Notes: generated by a model from the sequence alone, not told the origin. A stretch of 42,995 nucleotides of DNA from Bacteroidales bacterium (GCA_017446775.1 JAFSQE010000023.1:1-42995); one strand, 5' to 3'; counted from the first letter of the stretch, positions 22,418-33,014 are shown. Program-made: numbers and translations.

Positions 22418-24617
22418 CAGAAATACACCCAAAGACGGCAAAAACGGCCGTAACATTAACATCAAGCGTCCCCGCTGGCCGGTGATTTTGATATACGCAT
22501 TTCTTTTTGGCGGCCTGATATGGATGTGGAGCTCCAGTGGCGGTTCTGCACCGGTTAAGAAAGAGTGGTTCGAGGTACGGGACGAAATCCTGCCCACCGG
22601 CAGCGTGCAGAAGCTGGTTTATATCCGCAACAACAACCGCGGAGAGGTGTATGTCAAAAGCAGCAGCGCAGAGCGTTTCAAGAACTATTTTCCGGATAAT
22701 TCACAACCCAAGTCTGGTCCGTACTTCTATTTTCTGGTTTCGGAAAGCTTTAATGCAGAGAGTGAGTTTGACGCTGTGCTGCAGCAGATGCCGGAGCTGG
22801 ACCGCTTTGATGTAGTTATTGAAGAGCGTACCAGCGGCTGGGCCCGTGTAATGGATTGGCTATGGATCATACTTATGATTGTATTCTTTGTGATGCTGTT
22901 CGTGCTGCCTATGCGCGGCATGGGTGGTGGGGGAGGCCTTGGCGGAGGCATCTTCAATGTAGGCAAGTCACAGGCAAAGCTCTTTGACAACGACAAGAAA
23001 GACCAGGACAAGGTCACCTTCAAGGATGTGGCCGGCCTGGAAGAGGCCAAGGTAGAGGTGATGGAGATAGTTGATTTTCTGAAGAATCCGAAGAAATATA
23101 CCACCCTGGGAGGCAAGATCCCCAAGGGCGCCCTTCTGGTGGGCCCTCCCGGCACCGGCAAGACCCTGCTGGCAAAGGCGGTGGCCGGCGAGGCAAATGT
23201 CCCCTTCTTCTCCATTTCCGGCTCTGACTTTGTGGAGATGTTCGTGGGCGTGGGTGCTTCCCGCGTGCGCGATCTGTTCCGCCAGGCTAAGGAGAAGGCG
23301 CCGTGCATCGTGTTCATCGATGAGATCGATGCCGTGGGGCGCTCCCGCAGCAAGAATATCGGCTTCTCTTCCAACGACGAGCGGGAGAACACCCTTAACC
23401 AGCTGCTCACCGAGATGGATGGCTTTGCCAGCAACTCCGGCGTGATTGTGCTGGCTGCTACCAACCGTGCCGACGTGCTGGACAGCGCGCTGATGCGTGC
23501 GGGTCGTTTTGACCGTCAGATCCATGTCGATTTGCCGGAGCTCAAGGAGCGTCTGGAGATATTCAAGGTGCACTTGCGCAAGATCAAGCTCGCCCCTGGC
23601 TTTGACATGGATTTTCTGGCAAAGCAGACTCCAGGCTTCTCCGGTGCCGACATTGCCAACGTCTGCAACGAGGCGGCCCTGATTGCCGCCCGTCACAACA
23701 AGGCGTTTGTAGACAAACAGGATTTTCTGGACGCGATAGACCGCATTGTGGGTGGTCTGGAGCGTAAGAGCAAGATAATCTCCGCTTCTGAGAAGAAGAC
23801 CATTGCCCACCACGAGGCGGGACACGCTACCGTGAGCTGGATACTGCCCCATGCGAATCCCCTGCTCAAGGTTACGATTATCCCCCGCGGACAGGCCCTT
23901 GGCGCAGCGTGGTATCTGCCGGAAGAGCGGCAGCTCACTACCCGAGAGCAGATTATGGACGAGATGGCGGCAACTATCGCCGGCCGTGTAGCAGAGCAGA
24001 TGGTCAACGGTGAGATATCAACCGGCGCGCTCAACGACCTGGAGAAGCTTACCCGCCAGGCGTATGCAATGGTGACATATTTCGGTATGAGCGACAAGAT
24101 AGGCAACATATCTTATTACGATTCTACAGGACGCAGCGAAATGTCGCTCACCAAACCGTATAGCGAAAAGACAGCAGAAGAGATAGACAAGGAGGTCAAG
24201 AAGCTCATAGATACAGCATACGCCACCGCTACCCGCGTTCTGGAAGAGCATCGTGCCGGTTTTGAACAGCTGGCGGCGTTGCTGCTGGAGCGGGAGGTTA
24301 TCTTCTCTGAAGATGTAGAGCGGATTCTGGGCAAGCGTCCCGGCGGCGTGAATCCCAACGATGTGCTAAGGAGTGCGGAACCGCAGTTTGCAGAGCAGAA
24401 GCCCAGACGTGTGAAAAAGAGCGCTGACGAGACTACGGCTGTCGAAGCCGGGCCAGTTGCCGCTGCCCTCCAGGCAGATGATGCAGGGGTTGCGATTGCA
24501 GAAGTTGATGCCCCTAAAGCAAAGCCGGCCCGTTCCCGTCGCAAAAAAGGTTCAGAAAAGGAGTCCGAACAACCTTCCGAGACCGAGAGTACAGGCTCTC
24601 AACCCACACTGTTCTAA
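22398..24617 (+). CDS. ftsH: ATP-dependent zinc metalloprotease FtsH
   Basis: Hexameric membrane AAA+ protease that degrades membrane and short-lived cytosolic proteins. About 739 residues. Order: N-terminal TM segment ([18 protein letters not shown]), a periplasmic domain, a second TM ([17 protein letters not shown]), a glycine-rich linker, Walker A GPPGTGKT (249-256), Walker [15 protein letters not shown] region [19 protein letters not shown], and zinc site HEAGH (472-476). The tail (from about 660) is Ala/Lys/Glu-rich and longer than usual. Starts at 22380, 22398 and 22404 are all in frame; 22398 (MKMMPFNRN) is chosen arbitrarily, and all overlap rsfS. Confidence 0.96.
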   Translation: MKMMPFNRNTPKDGKNGRNINIKRPRWPVILIYAFLFGGLIWMWSSSGGSAPVKKEWFEVRDEILPTGSVQKLVYIRNNNRGEVYVKSSSAERFKNYFPDNSQPKSGPYFYFLVSESFNAESEFDAVLQQMPELDRFDVVIEERTSGWARVMDWLWIILMIVFFVMLFVLPMRGMGGGGGLGGGIFNVGKSQAKLFDNDKKDQDKVTFKDVAGLEEAKVEVMEIVDFLKNPKKYTTLGGKIPKGALLVGPPGTGKTLLAKAVAGEANVPFFSISGSDFVEMFVGVGASRVRDLFRQAKEKAPCIVFIDEIDAVGRSRSKNIGFSSNDERENTLNQLLTEMDGFASNSGVIVLAATNRADVLDSALMRAGRFDRQIHVDLPELKERLEIFKVHLRKIKLAPGFDMDFLAKQTPGFSGADIANVCNEAALIAARHNKAFVDKQDFLDAIDRIVGGLERKSKIISASEKKTIAHHEAGHATVSWILPHANPLLKVTIIPRGQALGAAWYLPEERQLTTREQIMDEMAATIAGRVAEQMVNGEISTGALNDLEKLTRQAYAMVTYFGMSDKIGNISYYDSTGRSEMSLTKPYSEKTAEEIDKEVKKLIDTAYATATRVLEEHRAGFEQLAALLLEREVIFSEDVERILGKRPGGVNPNDVLRSAEPQFAEQKPRRVKKSADETTAVEAGPVAAALQADDAGVAIAEVDAPKAKPARSRRKKGSEKESEQPSETESTGSQPTLF

Positions 24618-24623
24618 ACCGGT

Positions 24624-25469
24624 ATGGCAAAATCATCATTGCTTAAAAGGACGCTTGGATCTGTGCTGCTGGTAGTGGCGGTGGTGGGGGGCGTACTGCT
24701 TCACCCGCTGGTGTATGCTGCGCTCTTTGGCTTTGCCCTGGCTTTGATGATGAACGAATTCTACCGGATGGCGTTTGGACGCGGCACTCACACAGTCGTA
24801 AGGGTTATGATGATATCGTTGTGCGTTGTATTCTTTCTGGCATGTGTGATTACAAAATTATATGGACTCGGCACCCGCTCTCTGCTGGGAGCTTTCCCGC
24901 TGCTGGCGGTGGTGCTGTTTTCTGTACTGTTCGACCGCGCAGAGCGGATAGACCGTCTCACCGTGCAGGATCTGTGTTTCCCGCTGGTATATCTGCTGCT
25001 TCCGATGGTAATCACCAACCTGCTGTTCTTTGACAAGTCGGGCAGCTATTCACCCGCTCTTTTCATTGCGGTGATATCTCTGGTGTGGATGAACGATGTC
25101 GGAGGTTATGTGCTTGGCATGGCTTTCGGTCAGCGTGCCGGCAGTCATAAACTGGCTCCGGAACTCTCTCCCAAGAAGTCATGGGTCGGGGTTGTGGGGA
25201 GTGTGCTTTTCACGGCAGCAACAGCAGTGGTCATTTACCTGACCGGGCTGTTTGTATTATCTCTGGCGCAGTGGCTGGCAGCGGCTTTGATCGTTGTGGT
25301 GTTCGGCATCTCAGGTGACCTGTTCGAGTCGCTTATCAAGCGTCATTATTCACTCAAGGACTCAGGAACAATAGTGTTGGGACACGGGGGAATGCTGGAC
25401 CGTTTTGACGGGGCGCTGTTTGCGATTCCGGCGGTTACCGTTTTCTTTGTTTTATCCGGAATAATCTGA
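24624..25469 (+). CDS. cdsA: Phosphatidate cytidylyltransferase
   Basis: Makes CDP-diacylglycerol from phosphatidate and CTP, the branch point of phospholipid synthesis. 281 residues with about seven to eight hydrophobic segments and the C-terminal signature SGDLFESLIKRHYSLKDSG, then GHGGMLDRFDGALFAIP, containing the conserved acidic metal-binding residues. Starts 6 bases after ftsH and is followed after 5 bases by psd, so lipid-synthesis steps and a quality-control protease share one transcript. Confidence 0.95.
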   Translation: MAKSSLLKRTLGSVLLVVAVVGGVLLHPLVYAALFGFALALMMNEFYRMAFGRGTHTVVRVMMISLCVVFFLACVITKLYGLGTRSLLGAFPLLAVVLFSVLFDRAERIDRLTVQDLCFPLVYLLLPMVITNLLFFDKSGSYSPALFIAVISLVWMNDVGGYVLGMAFGQRAGSHKLAPELSPKKSWVGVVGSVLFTAATAVVIYLTGLFVLSLAQWLAAALIVVVFGISGDLFESLIKRHYSLKDSGTIVLGHGGMLDRFDGALFAIPAVTVFFVLSGII

Positions 25470-25474
25470 TAGCT

Positions 25475-26131
25475 ATGGCCATACATCCAGAAGGCATACC
25501 TTTTATAATAATCAACTCCGTGGTTTGGATTGCGGTGGCTGCTTTGGTGCTGCGTTTTTGCAGGCACCTGGTGCCGAAAGTAATCCTTTTGCTCGCGTGC
25601 GCGTTTATGCTGGTGATGATGTTTGTCTTTTTCCGCACCCCGCAACGCGAGATAACAAACGATGCCGGTTTGGTAGTGGCACCCGCTGACGGCAAGGTGG
25701 TGGAGGTGGACAAGGTGTATGTAGATGAGTATTTCGGATGCGAATGTACCCGCATATCGATATTCCTGAATCTTTTCAACGTACACATCACCTGGTTCCC
25801 TACGGGCGGCGAAGTGGTATACAGCAAGTATTATCCTGGTGCGCACACCTTTGCCTTTTTGCCCAAATCGTCTGAGAAAAACGAACATACCACGATCGTG
25901 GTACGCGATGATGCCGGCCGCGAGGTGATGTTCCGCCAGATAGCGGGCATCGTGGCCCGCCGTGTGGTCAGTTATGCCGAGCAGGGGGCGCTTTGCACCC
26001 AGGGTTCCGAGGCCGGCTTTATAAAATTCGGTTCGCGCCTCACGGTTCTCATTCCCGGCGACGTGGAACCGTTGGTAGAAGTTGGGGACAAAGTCACAGG
26101 GAGCGTAACCCCCCTGGTCAGGTTTAAATAG
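25475..26131 (+). CDS. psd: Phosphatidylserine decarboxylase proenzyme
   Basis: Converts phosphatidylserine to phosphatidylethanolamine. 218 residues, the short (PSD-A) type. Two hydrophobic stretches at the N-terminus, FFRTPQREI, VVAPADGKVVEVDKV, FLNLFNVHITWFPTGGEV, and the self-cleavage site in FIKFGSRLTVLIPGD between Gly186 and Ser187, where Ser becomes the pyruvoyl group of the alpha chain. Directly follows cdsA, consistent with successive steps; the intermediate enzyme, phosphatidylserine synthase, is not in the window. Confidence 0.95.
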   Translation: MAIHPEGIPFIIINSVVWIAVAALVLRFCRHLVPKVILLLACAFMLVMMFVFFRTPQREITNDAGLVVAPADGKVVEVDKVYVDEYFGCECTRISIFLNLFNVHITWFPTGGEVVYSKYYPGAHTFAFLPKSSEKNEHTTIVVRDDAGREVMFRQIAGIVARRVVSYAEQGALCTQGSEAGFIKFGSRLTVLIPGDVEPLVEVGDKVTGSVTPLVRFK

Positions 26132-26145
26132 GGATCTCTTTTTTA

Positions 26146-27507
26146 ATGGTACCGGTAGAGTTAGGGACGGAGAAGATTGGAAAGTTGCTCAGACAGTACG
26201 CAACGCCGGCGATTGTCGCCATGCTGGCAACATCGCTCTACAACATGGTAGACAGCATATTCATCGGCCAGGGAGTCGGCGCAATGGCCATCTCCGGGCT
26301 GGCGGTTACCTTCCCGCTGATGAATATCGCCATAGCGTTCGGTACGCTGGTCGGGGTCGGTGCCGCCACCCTGATATCGATCCTGCTTGGCCAGCAGAAT
26401 TATAAGATGGCCAACCGTGTCCTGGGCAACGTCGTTATCCTCAATGTTGCGATAGGCACGGTGGTAACTGCCCTCACGCTGATTTTCATGGATCCGATAC
26501 TCTATTTTTTCGGAGCCAGCGAGAACACCATCACCTATGCCCGCGAATATATGGTGGTGATTATGTGGGGCAACATCATCTCACATCTCTACCACGGCCT
26601 GAACGGCGTGGTGCGTTCTTCCGGACGGCCGCGGCTGGCGATGCTGGCCACCATCCTGGCGGTTGTGCTCAACACCATCCTGGACCCGATATTCATCTTT
26701 GTGCTGGATATGGGCATCCGGGGCGCGGCCATAGCCACCGTGCTGGCTCAGGTTGTCGCGCTGGTTTGGATTGTGAAGATACTTTGCGATAAAGAGAATG
26801 TGCTGCACTTCTCCCGGGATGTGTTCAAGTTTGATGTAAAGATTGCGTGGCGCTCGCTCTCGATAGGTATGTCACCTTTTTTGATGAACATCGCCTCCTG
26901 CTTCGTGGTGATTCTTATCAACAATCAGTTGAAGCGGTACGGAGGAGACCTGGCAATTGGGGCCTACGGTATCGCCAACCGCCTCTGCTTCCTGTTCTTC
27001 ACCATCACCATGGGTCTTACCCAGGGGATGCAGCCGATTGCCGGATACAACTATGGGGCGCGCAACTGGGACAGGGTGAAGGATGTTTTACGGCTTACAA
27101 TAATCTGCTCTGTGGCTGCCCTTTCGCTGGGATTCCTGACCGGACTGACCATTCCACGCTTCGCGGTGTCGCTCTTTACCCGTGATGCCGAGTTGCAGGC
27201 TATCGCGGCACGTGCCTTCCGCATTGTGGTGCTGATGTTCCCGGTAGTCGGTTTCCAGGCAGTCGTGACAAACTTTTTCCAGTGTGTCGGTTATGTGAGC
27301 AAGGCGATTTTTCTGTCACTTTCCAGGCAGTTGCTCTTCCTGATTCCGTTCCTGGTGGCATTTCCCCTTTACTGGCAACTGGACGGCGTATGGTGGAGCC
27401 TGCCGGCCTCCGACCTGGTCTCTTCTGTAGTCGCATTCTTTATGATAAGCTCCCTTTTGCGGACTTTCGGCAAGAACGAGCCGGAAGATGTCCTGCAAAA
27501 CCGCTAA
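26146..27507 (+). CDS. MATE-family efflux transporter
   Basis: Predicted cation-coupled multidrug/toxin antiporter of 453 residues, with twelve hydrophobic segments in two six-helix halves. Family features: QYATPAIVAMLATSLYNMVD, FIGQGVGAMAISGLAV, NGVVRSSGRPRLAM, TQGMQPIAGYNYGARNW in the second half. Starts 14 bases after psd and is probably the last gene of the rsfS operon. Substrate unknown. It converges on the next gene with only two bases between stop codons, and no terminator hairpin is seen there. Confidence 0.92.
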   Translation: MVPVELGTEKIGKLLRQYATPAIVAMLATSLYNMVDSIFIGQGVGAMAISGLAVTFPLMNIAIAFGTLVGVGAATLISILLGQQNYKMANRVLGNVVILNVAIGTVVTALTLIFMDPILYFFGASENTITYAREYMVVIMWGNIISHLYHGLNGVVRSSGRPRLAMLATILAVVLNTILDPIFIFVLDMGIRGAAIATVLAQVVALVWIVKILCDKENVLHFSRDVFKFDVKIAWRSLSIGMSPFLMNIASCFVVILINNQLKRYGGDLAIGAYGIANRLCFLFFTITMGLTQGMQPIAGYNYGARNWDRVKDVLRLTIICSVAALSLGFLTGLTIPRFAVSLFTRDAELQAIAARAFRIVVLMFPVVGFQAVVTNFFQCVGYVSKAIFLSLSRQLLFLIPFLVAFPLYWQLDGVWWSLPASDLVSSVVAFFMISSLLRTFGKNEPEDVLQNR

Positions 27508-27509
27508 CG

Positions 27510-28994
27510 TCAATCCTCCAGCAGCCGGATAAGGGTATCGGGGGTTATATCCTTGGCAATTATTGTTCCGTCGCTGTCAAGAAGGTATAGTTTCGGGACA
27601 GTGGTGACATCGTATTTTTCGTACAGGTCGCTTACGGGCCATTCGGCGCGCAGATTCCGCCAATAACAGCTGCACCCCTTGAGGCTGGCTTTCCACTCGG
27701 CCGGGTCAGGCCCAACGTATACAGATACTACCCGGGCCTGGCCTCGGCGCAGAAGCTTTTTCATGTCGTGCAACTGCTTCTTCCAGGCGGCGCAATCGCT
27801 GCATGAAACAAGATTGAAGAACAGGACGGTGTACCTCTTTCCTCCCTGGGAAAGCATGCTGCGGCTGCGGCCATGCCGGTCAAGCAGCTGAAGGTCGGTT
27901 GCGACAGTGCCCACCGGATTCATACTGAAGCGACGCAGCGCATCTTCGGCTGCGGCGAGCATCTCTTTCGACCAGAGTTCTGGCCTGGAAACGATATATT
28001 TGTCCAGGACAAATGCCGCGCTCTGCTGGGCAGCGTAATCCTGTTGATTTCTCAGATAGTTGTAAATCCCAAGATAGGTGTCGCGATAAAGCCCCGGGTC
28101 ATCTGAGATACGGGAGCTGAAGGCTTCGCAGAGGTCAGACACACTCTCTTTATCCAGCCCGAGATTATCCCGTACTCCGTCAAGAAGGGCGTATAAAGAT
28201 GATGTGAACGATTCCTTCTGCCCCAGCAGGCTGGACAGCGCATCGGCGTCGAGCCTGCGCCCTGCGATGCGGTTGTCGGCATCCAGGAGCAGCAGCGACG
28301 GGGTGGTGAGTACAGAGTATTTCTTGTGGAACTCAGATGCCCCTTCCGGATCCCAGAGGTTGAATACGGTGACCCTGGGATTATCGATGCCGTAAAAATT
28401 GGCAAAGGCATATCTGGCCCAGGCCTCGCGGTCGCCCTGTGTATATACAGCATAGAGGGTGAGCGGTGTCTTGCCCGTGTACTCCTTGAGCAGGGCTGTG
28501 ATCAGGGGTGTCTGGCGGGCGCAGGTGCTGCAGCCATCCTCGTAAAAGTAGAGTATCTTGAGTGCTCCTCTCGCTTCCCGGATATCCACGACGCCCCCTT
28601 CCAGGCTCTCCAGGGCAAGTTCCGGAGCAGGCATCCCCAGCAGCGACTGCCGGTTGAATTCGGCAAATGCATACAGGCTGGGGTAGGTCTCGTCGTTTGG
28701 CCATTTGAGCCGTCTGTTAAGGAAATAGTTGTCGGCCAGATATACCGATACACCTTCGGCACCCATCACCGGGCAGTGCATATAGTAGTCGAAGGCGATG
28801 CCGGCCATCTTTGCGCGCACATCGTTGTCTTCAACCGAATCCAGGAGTGCGTCCAGGCGGGCGTTTATGGAATCCACCGGCATGGTGCTGATGGCTTCCA
28901 GATAGCTGTGCAGCGAGTCATACACATTGCTCTCCTGCGCCCGGCAAAAGATGGGCGCAACAAGCAGCAACGCTATGAATAACAACCGTTTCAC
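27510..28994 (-). CDS. Exported protein with two thioredoxin-like domains
   Basis: Predicted envelope thiol-disulfide oxidoreductase of 494 residues. Signal peptide MKRLLFIALLLVAPIFCRA. An alpha-helical N-terminal part (about 25-120) resembles the DUF5106/DUF4369-type heads of Bacteroidota redoxins. The first thioredoxin-like domain (about 122-255) has YEDGCSTCARQ with CSTC at 155-158 and a cis-Pro loop TTPSLLLLD. A helical linker follows, then a second domain (about 370-494) with NLVSCSDCAAW, CSDC at 398-401, and TVPKLYLLD. Both CXXC pairs are intact. The start overlaps the end of coaD by four bases, so it is translationally coupled to it. Partner proteins unknown. Confidence 0.85.
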   Translation of the reverse strand: MKRLLFIALLLVAPIFCRAQESNVYDSLHSYLEAISTMPVDSINARLDALLDSVEDNDVRAKMAGIAFDYYMHCPVMGAEGVSVYLADNYFLNRRLKWPNDETYPSLYAFAEFNRQSLLGMPAPELALESLEGGVVDIREARGALKILYFYEDGCSTCARQTPLITALLKEYTGKTPLTLYAVYTQGDREAWARYAFANFYGIDNPRVTVFNLWDPEGASEFHKKYSVLTTPSLLLLDADNRIAGRRLDADALSSLLGQKESFTSSLYALLDGVRDNLGLDKESVSDLCEAFSSRISDDPGLYRDTYLGIYNYLRNQQDYAAQQSAAFVLDKYIVSRPELWSKEMLAAAEDALRRFSMNPVGTVATDLQLLDRHGRSRSMLSQGGKRYTVLFFNLVSCSDCAAWKKQLHDMKKLLRRGQARVVSVYVGPDPAEWKASLKGCSCYWRNLRAEWPVSDLYEKYDVTTVPKLYLLDSDGTIIAKDITPDTLIRLLED

Positions 28995-29473
28995 GGCTCA
29001 ATCATCTTCAGGTACTTGTTGATATCCACGTTTTTGGGGATGAAGTCGGTAGCCTTGCCACCATTGACCAGCACATCGCGCACCACGGTAGATGATATGA
29101 ACGAATACTCGTGGCTGGAGGGGATGAACACGGTAAGTATGGAGGGGCGCATCCGTTTGTTGGCCTGCGAGATGGCGCGCTCCAGTTCAAAGTCGGTGGT
29201 GGTGCGCATGCCGCGCACAATGAACTTGGCACCCTGCTCGATGCAGAAATCCACCGTAAGGCCGCTGAAAGAGCAAACCTCTACATTCTCTATCCCGGCG
29301 ACGGCGTCCTTTGCAATCTGTACCTTGATGTCGGTGGGGAAGAAGCCCCCCTTGGAGGCGTTGTGGCCGACTGCAACAATGACCTTGTCAAAAATCTTCA
29401 GCGAAGATTTGAGCACTTCAAGATGACCGAGTGTAAAGGGATCGAACGACCCGGGAAAAACAGCAATTTTCAT
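28991..29473 (-). CDS. coaD: Phosphopantetheine adenylyltransferase
   Basis: Fourth step of coenzyme A synthesis: 4'-phosphopantetheine plus ATP to dephospho-CoA. 160 residues. Motifs: AVFPGSFDPFTLGHLEVL with the (T/H)xGH nucleotidyl-transferase site, FIVRGMRTTTDFELE, and ISSTVVRDVLVNGG. Middle gene of the lon-ung-coaD transcript; four bases separate it from ung. Confidence 0.97.
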   Translation of the reverse strand: MKIAVFPGSFDPFTLGHLEVLKSSLKIFDKVIVAVGHNASKGGFFPTDIKVQIAKDAVAGIENVEVCSFSGLTVDFCIEQGAKFIVRGMRTTTDFELERAISQANKRMRPSILTVFIPSSHEYSFISSTVVRDVLVNGGKATDFIPKNVDINKYLKMIEP

Positions 29474-29477
29474 GACG

Positions 29478-30149
29478 TTATCTGCTCCAGTCTATCGGCT
29501 GGAGACCATTGTTAATAAGGATATCGTTGGTTTTTGAGAAATGACGGCAACCGAAAAAGGCGCCGCCTGCAAGCGGGGAGGGGTGTGCGGCCTCCAGCAC
29601 ATAGTGGCGGGAGGTATCTATCAGAGCCTTCTTGCCTCGGGCAAAATTGCCCCACAGCAGGAATACGATGCCGCTGCGGCGTTCGCTCAGGGTCTGGATT
29701 ACAGCGTCGGTGAATGTCTGCCAACCGAGGCGGCTGTGCGATGCCGCCGCCCCTGCCCGCACCGTTAGGATTGCGTTAAGCAGAAACACCCCCTGCTCTG
29801 CCCAGCCCCTCAGGGAACCGTCCTTGTGAGAGAGATCCAGCCCAAGGTCGCTCTCAATCTCACGGTAGATGTTCTTTAGTGACGGAGGCAGAGCCATGCC
29901 GTGCGGCACAGAGAACGAGAGTCCCTCTGCCTGCCCCGGATTGTGGTAGGGATCCTGCCCCAGGATCACCACGCGGACCTTGTCGAAAGGGGTGAGGGCA
30001 AACGCGTTGAAGATAAGGCTGCCGGGCGGGTAAATCGTAACCCCGGCATCCTTCTGCTCGTGCAACGCTCTGGCGAGTTCGGCAAAGTAGGGCTTGTCAA
30101 ACTCGCTGCCCAGACACTCCTTCCAGGAAGGTTCTATGATGACGTTCAT
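29478..30149 (-). CDS. ung: Uracil-DNA glycosylase
   Basis: Removes uracil from DNA in base-excision repair. 223 residues of the family 1 type: VVILGQDPYHNPGQAEGLSFSV carries the catalytic Asp and water-activating motif, VFLLNAILTVRAG, IVFLLWGNFARGKK, and AAHPSPLAGGAFFGCRHFSK with the conserved HPSPL loop. Starts 18 bases after lon. Confidence 0.97.
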   Translation of the reverse strand: MNVIIEPSWKECLGSEFDKPYFAELARALHEQKDAGVTIYPPGSLIFNAFALTPFDKVRVVILGQDPYHNPGQAEGLSFSVPHGMALPPSLKNIYREIESDLGLDLSHKDGSLRGWAEQGVFLLNAILTVRAGAAASHSRLGWQTFTDAVIQTLSERRSGIVFLLWGNFARGKKALIDTSRHYVLEAAHPSPLAGGAFFGCRHFSKTNDILINNGLQPIDWSR

Positions 30150-30167
30150 CGCCTGTCGGTAAAAGTT

Positions 30168-32570
30168 CTATTCAAATACAAATTTAAGAACTTCATCGAC
30201 TCTGTCAACATAATGGAATGTAAGGCCCTTGATATAGATCTCTTTTATATCCTCTATATCGCGGCGGTTCTCGCTGGATATAACTATGGTGTGGATACCG
30301 GCGCGCTTTGCGGCCAGGATCTTCTCCTTGATTCCGCCAACGGGGAGCACCTTGCCGCGCAGGGTGGTTTCTCCCGTCATGGCGATACCCTTTTTAATGC
30401 TCTGGTTCTTGAGCGCCGAAGCTATGGCTGTGACCATGGTGATGCCGGCAGAAGGGCCGTCCTTGGGGATGGCACCCTCCGGCACGTGGATGTGGAAATC
30501 CTTGTCGTGGAATACTTTGGAATCGACGCCGATCTTTGCAGCGTTGGCCTTGAGGTACTGGAAGGCGATGGTGGCAGACTCCTTCATCACGTCGCCCAGG
30601 TTGCCGGTAGTGGAGAGGTGCCCCTGACCGTCGCTCACGCTGCACTCTATAAACAGTATCTCGCCGCCCATCTCTGTCCAAGCCAGGCCGGTTACCACGC
30701 CGGGCATCTCGTTCCCCTTCTGCATGTCGTGGTGGTTGGTGGGCAGACCCAGGTATTCGCGCACCTGCTCCGGTTTGAGAGTGGTTTCGCGCTCCTGCCC
30801 AAGGGCAATCTTCTTGGCGGTGATCCGGCACAGCTTTGCAATCTGCTTGTCCAGGCCGCGTACGCCCGATTCGCGGGTGTAGTTGTTGATAATCTCCTCT
30901 ATCGCTGCCTTGCCAAGCTTAAGGTCTTTGCTGCTCAGGCCGTGCATTTCAAGCTGCTTGGGCAGCAGGTAGTTCTTTGCTATGGAGACCTTCTCCTCTG
31001 CCAGGTAGCCCGATACATTTATCATCTCCATACGGTCGCGCAGGGCAGGCTGGATGCTCTCGATGTTGTTGGCTGTGGTGATGAACAGCACCTTGCTCAG
31101 GTCGTAGTCCAGGTCCAGATAGTTGTCGTGGAAGGTGGTGTTCTGCTCCGGGTCCAGCGCCTCCAGCAGTGCGCTGGCGGGGTCGCCGTGGAAATCGGCC
31201 GACACTTTGTCAACCTCGTCCAGGACTATCACGGGATTCACCGTACCGGTCTTCTTGATGGTCTGGATAATACGTCCGGCCATAGCCCCGATGTAGGTGC
31301 GGCGGTGTCCACGGATTTCTGACTCGTCGTGCAGGCCACCCAGCGATATGCGGCCGTATTTGCGCCCAAGCGCCTTGGCGATGGATTTGCCAAGCGATGT
31401 CTTGCCCACGCCGGGAGGGCCGTAGAGGCAGAGAATCGGCGATTTCATGTCACCCTTTAGTTTGAGCACCGCCAGGTACTCTATGATTCTGTCCTTGACC
31501 TTCTCCAGGCCGTAGTGGTCGTCGTCCAGCACCTGCTGGGCGTGTGCCATATCCAGATTGTCTTCTGTGACCTCGCTCCAGGGCATCTCTACCATAAACT
31601 GCAGGTAGGCGTAAACCACGTTGTAGTCGGGAGAGCTGGGATTGGTCTTCTCCAGCTTGTGGATCTCCTTTTCAAAGGCCTCGGCAACGTATTCGGGCCA
31701 GTTCTTCCCCTCTGCCTGCTTGCGCAGTTTCTCCACATCATCGCCAGAAGAGTTCATGCCCAGCTCTTCCTGAATGGTCTTCAGCTGGTTGTTGAGGTAA
31801 TATTCACGCTGCTGCTGGTCCATCTCGACCTTCACCTTCTTCTGGATGTCCTCCCGTATCTTGAGTATCTCTATCTGCTTGTCCAGCAGGGCCAGCAGGG
31901 CAGTGGCGCGCTTTTTAATGTTCCCCTCTTCCAGCAGGGGTACCTTCTCGAGCGGATTCTCTACATCAATGGTGGTGGCCACAAAGTTCACCAGAAAGGC
32001 GTTGTCTTCTATGTCGCGGATGGCATAGCCGGCCTCCTGCGATACGGTGTGCGTGAGCTTGATGATGCGCAGCGCAGCCCCTTTGATGCCATCTACAATG
32101 GTGTTCATATCGGCATCCGCCACCTGTGACATATCGTCAGAGATATAGCTTACCGATGCCATCAGGTACGGTGAAAATATATCTATAGACTTTATGGTGA
32201 AGCGGCGTACCCCCTGGATGATGGCTGTTACCGGCATGTTGGGCAGGTCTATTATCTTTACGATACGACCCATCGTGCCGATAGGGAACAGGTCGTCGCC
32301 GGCGGGATCCTCTATCTTGGGGTCCCGTTGCGTCACGGCGCCTATAAGTTTGTTGGATTTATATGCTTCGTTTAACAGCTGTATCGATTTTTCCCTGCGG
32401 ACAGGGATCGGAATCACGGTGTCAGGAAACAGCACGGCGTTGCGCAGCGGCAGGATGGGTAATACCTCCGGCAGCTGGTCGTCCTGCAGCTTATACCCTG
32501 AATCTAAGTTCATTACGGGTATAATGTTCATGCCTGCTTCTTCTCCTGCAATATAAAACGGATCTTTCAT
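30168..32570 (-). CDS. lon: ATP-dependent protease Lon
   Basis: Hexameric cytosolic AAA+ serine protease for misfolded and regulatory proteins. 800 residues. N-terminal LON substrate-binding domain ([20 protein letters not shown]), coiled-coil region around [20 protein letters not shown], Walker A GPPGVGKT (384-391), Walker [11 protein letters not shown], and the protease domain with Ser707 in KDGPSAGI and Lys750 in GGIKEK, the Ser-Lys dyad at the expected spacing of 43. Start at 32570 ([14 protein letters not shown]); a second Met at residue 14 is possible. Divergent to the HU gene. First gene of lon-ung-coaD-redoxin. Confidence 0.97.
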   Translation of the reverse strand: MKDPFYIAGEEAGMNIIPVMNLDSGYKLQDDQLPEVLPILPLRNAVLFPDTVIPIPVRREKSIQLLNEAYKSNKLIGAVTQRDPKIEDPAGDDLFPIGTMGRIVKIIDLPNMPVTAIIQGVRRFTIKSIDIFSPYLMASVSYISDDMSQVADADMNTIVDGIKGAALRIIKLTHTVSQEAGYAIRDIEDNAFLVNFVATTIDVENPLEKVPLLEEGNIKKRATALLALLDKQIEILKIREDIQKKVKVEMDQQQREYYLNNQLKTIQEELGMNSSGDDVEKLRKQAEGKNWPEYVAEAFEKEIHKLEKTNPSSPDYNVVYAYLQFMVEMPWSEVTEDNLDMAHAQQVLDDDHYGLEKVKDRIIEYLAVLKLKGDMKSPILCLYGPPGVGKTSLGKSIAKALGRKYGRISLGGLHDESEIRGHRRTYIGAMAGRIIQTIKKTGTVNPVIVLDEVDKVSADFHGDPASALLEALDPEQNTTFHDNYLDLDYDLSKVLFITTANNIESIQPALRDRMEMINVSGYLAEEKVSIAKNYLLPKQLEMHGLSSKDLKLGKAAIEEIINNYTRESGVRGLDKQIAKLCRITAKKIALGQERETTLKPEQVREYLGLPTNHHDMQKGNEMPGVVTGLAWTEMGGEILFIECSVSDGQGHLSTTGNLGDVMKESATIAFQYLKANAAKIGVDSKVFHDKDFHIHVPEGAIPKDGPSAGITMVTAIASALKNQSIKKGIAMTGETTLRGKVLPVGGIKEKILAAKRAGIHTIVISSENRRDIEDIKEIYIKGLTFHYVDRVDEVLKFVFE

Positions 32571-32656
32571 TATGTCAATTTGTCAGTATTGATATGGAAT
32601 TACATACAGGTCAATCATTGTGCCAAAGTCAAAAAATAAAAAAAATGCGATATCTG

Positions 32657-32687
32657 TTTGATAAATAAAAAAATAAGTCTATTTTTG
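32657..32687 (+). promoter_or_regulatory. Promoter of the HU gene
   Basis: TTTG at 32657-32660, a 19-base spacer and TATTTTTG at 32680-32687: a perfect Bacteroidota -33/-7 pair, in AT-rich sequence, 45 bases before the ATG. Confidence 0.85.
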
Positions 32688-32732
32688 CAATCCCTTCAAA
32701 AAAGCAATACTGAATTTAATATAGATTACATT

Positions 32733-33014
32733 ATGACTAAAGCAGACATTGTTAGCGAGATCGCTAAATCGACCGGACTTGAGAAAGTGTTGGTTCTGGA
32801 CGTGGTAGAATCATTTATGGAAAGTGTAAAGGAGTCCCTTGCAAAGGGTAACAATGTATATCTCCGTGGTTTTGGCAGCTTTGTTGTTAAGCAGCGTGCA
32901 GAGAAGGCAGCCCGCAACATTTCCAAGAACGTGACCATTACTATCCCGGCACACAAGATCCCCTCTTTCAAACCGGCCAAGACATTTGTCGATCAAGTCA
33001 AGAAGCTTAAATAA
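32733..33014 (+). CDS. HU-family DNA-binding protein
   Basis: Nucleoid-associated, dimeric DNA-bending protein of 93 residues. MTKADIVSEIAKSTGL start, VVESFMESVKESL, the RGFGSF turn, beta-arm with KQRAEKAARNISKN, and the C-terminal IPAHKIPSFKPAKTFVD; FKPAK replaces the more common FKPGK. The start at 32733 is chosen because an upstream extension to 32658 would include the -7 box of its own promoter. A small basic protein gene follows 21 bases downstream. Confidence 0.95.
   Translation: MTKADIVSEIAKSTGLEKVLVLDVVESFMESVKESLAKGNNVYLRGFGSFVVKQRAEKAARNISKNVTITIPAHKIPSFKPAKTFVDQVKKLK

Noticed and set aside
29901-31322. 473-codon frame on the plus strand
   Set aside because: It is antisense to ung and lon, both of which have full family motifs.
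32571-32656. Sigma-54-like TTGGCACAATGATTGAC before lon on the minus strand
   Set aside because: The -24 half is good but the invariant GC of the -12 element is GA here, so it probably is not functional.
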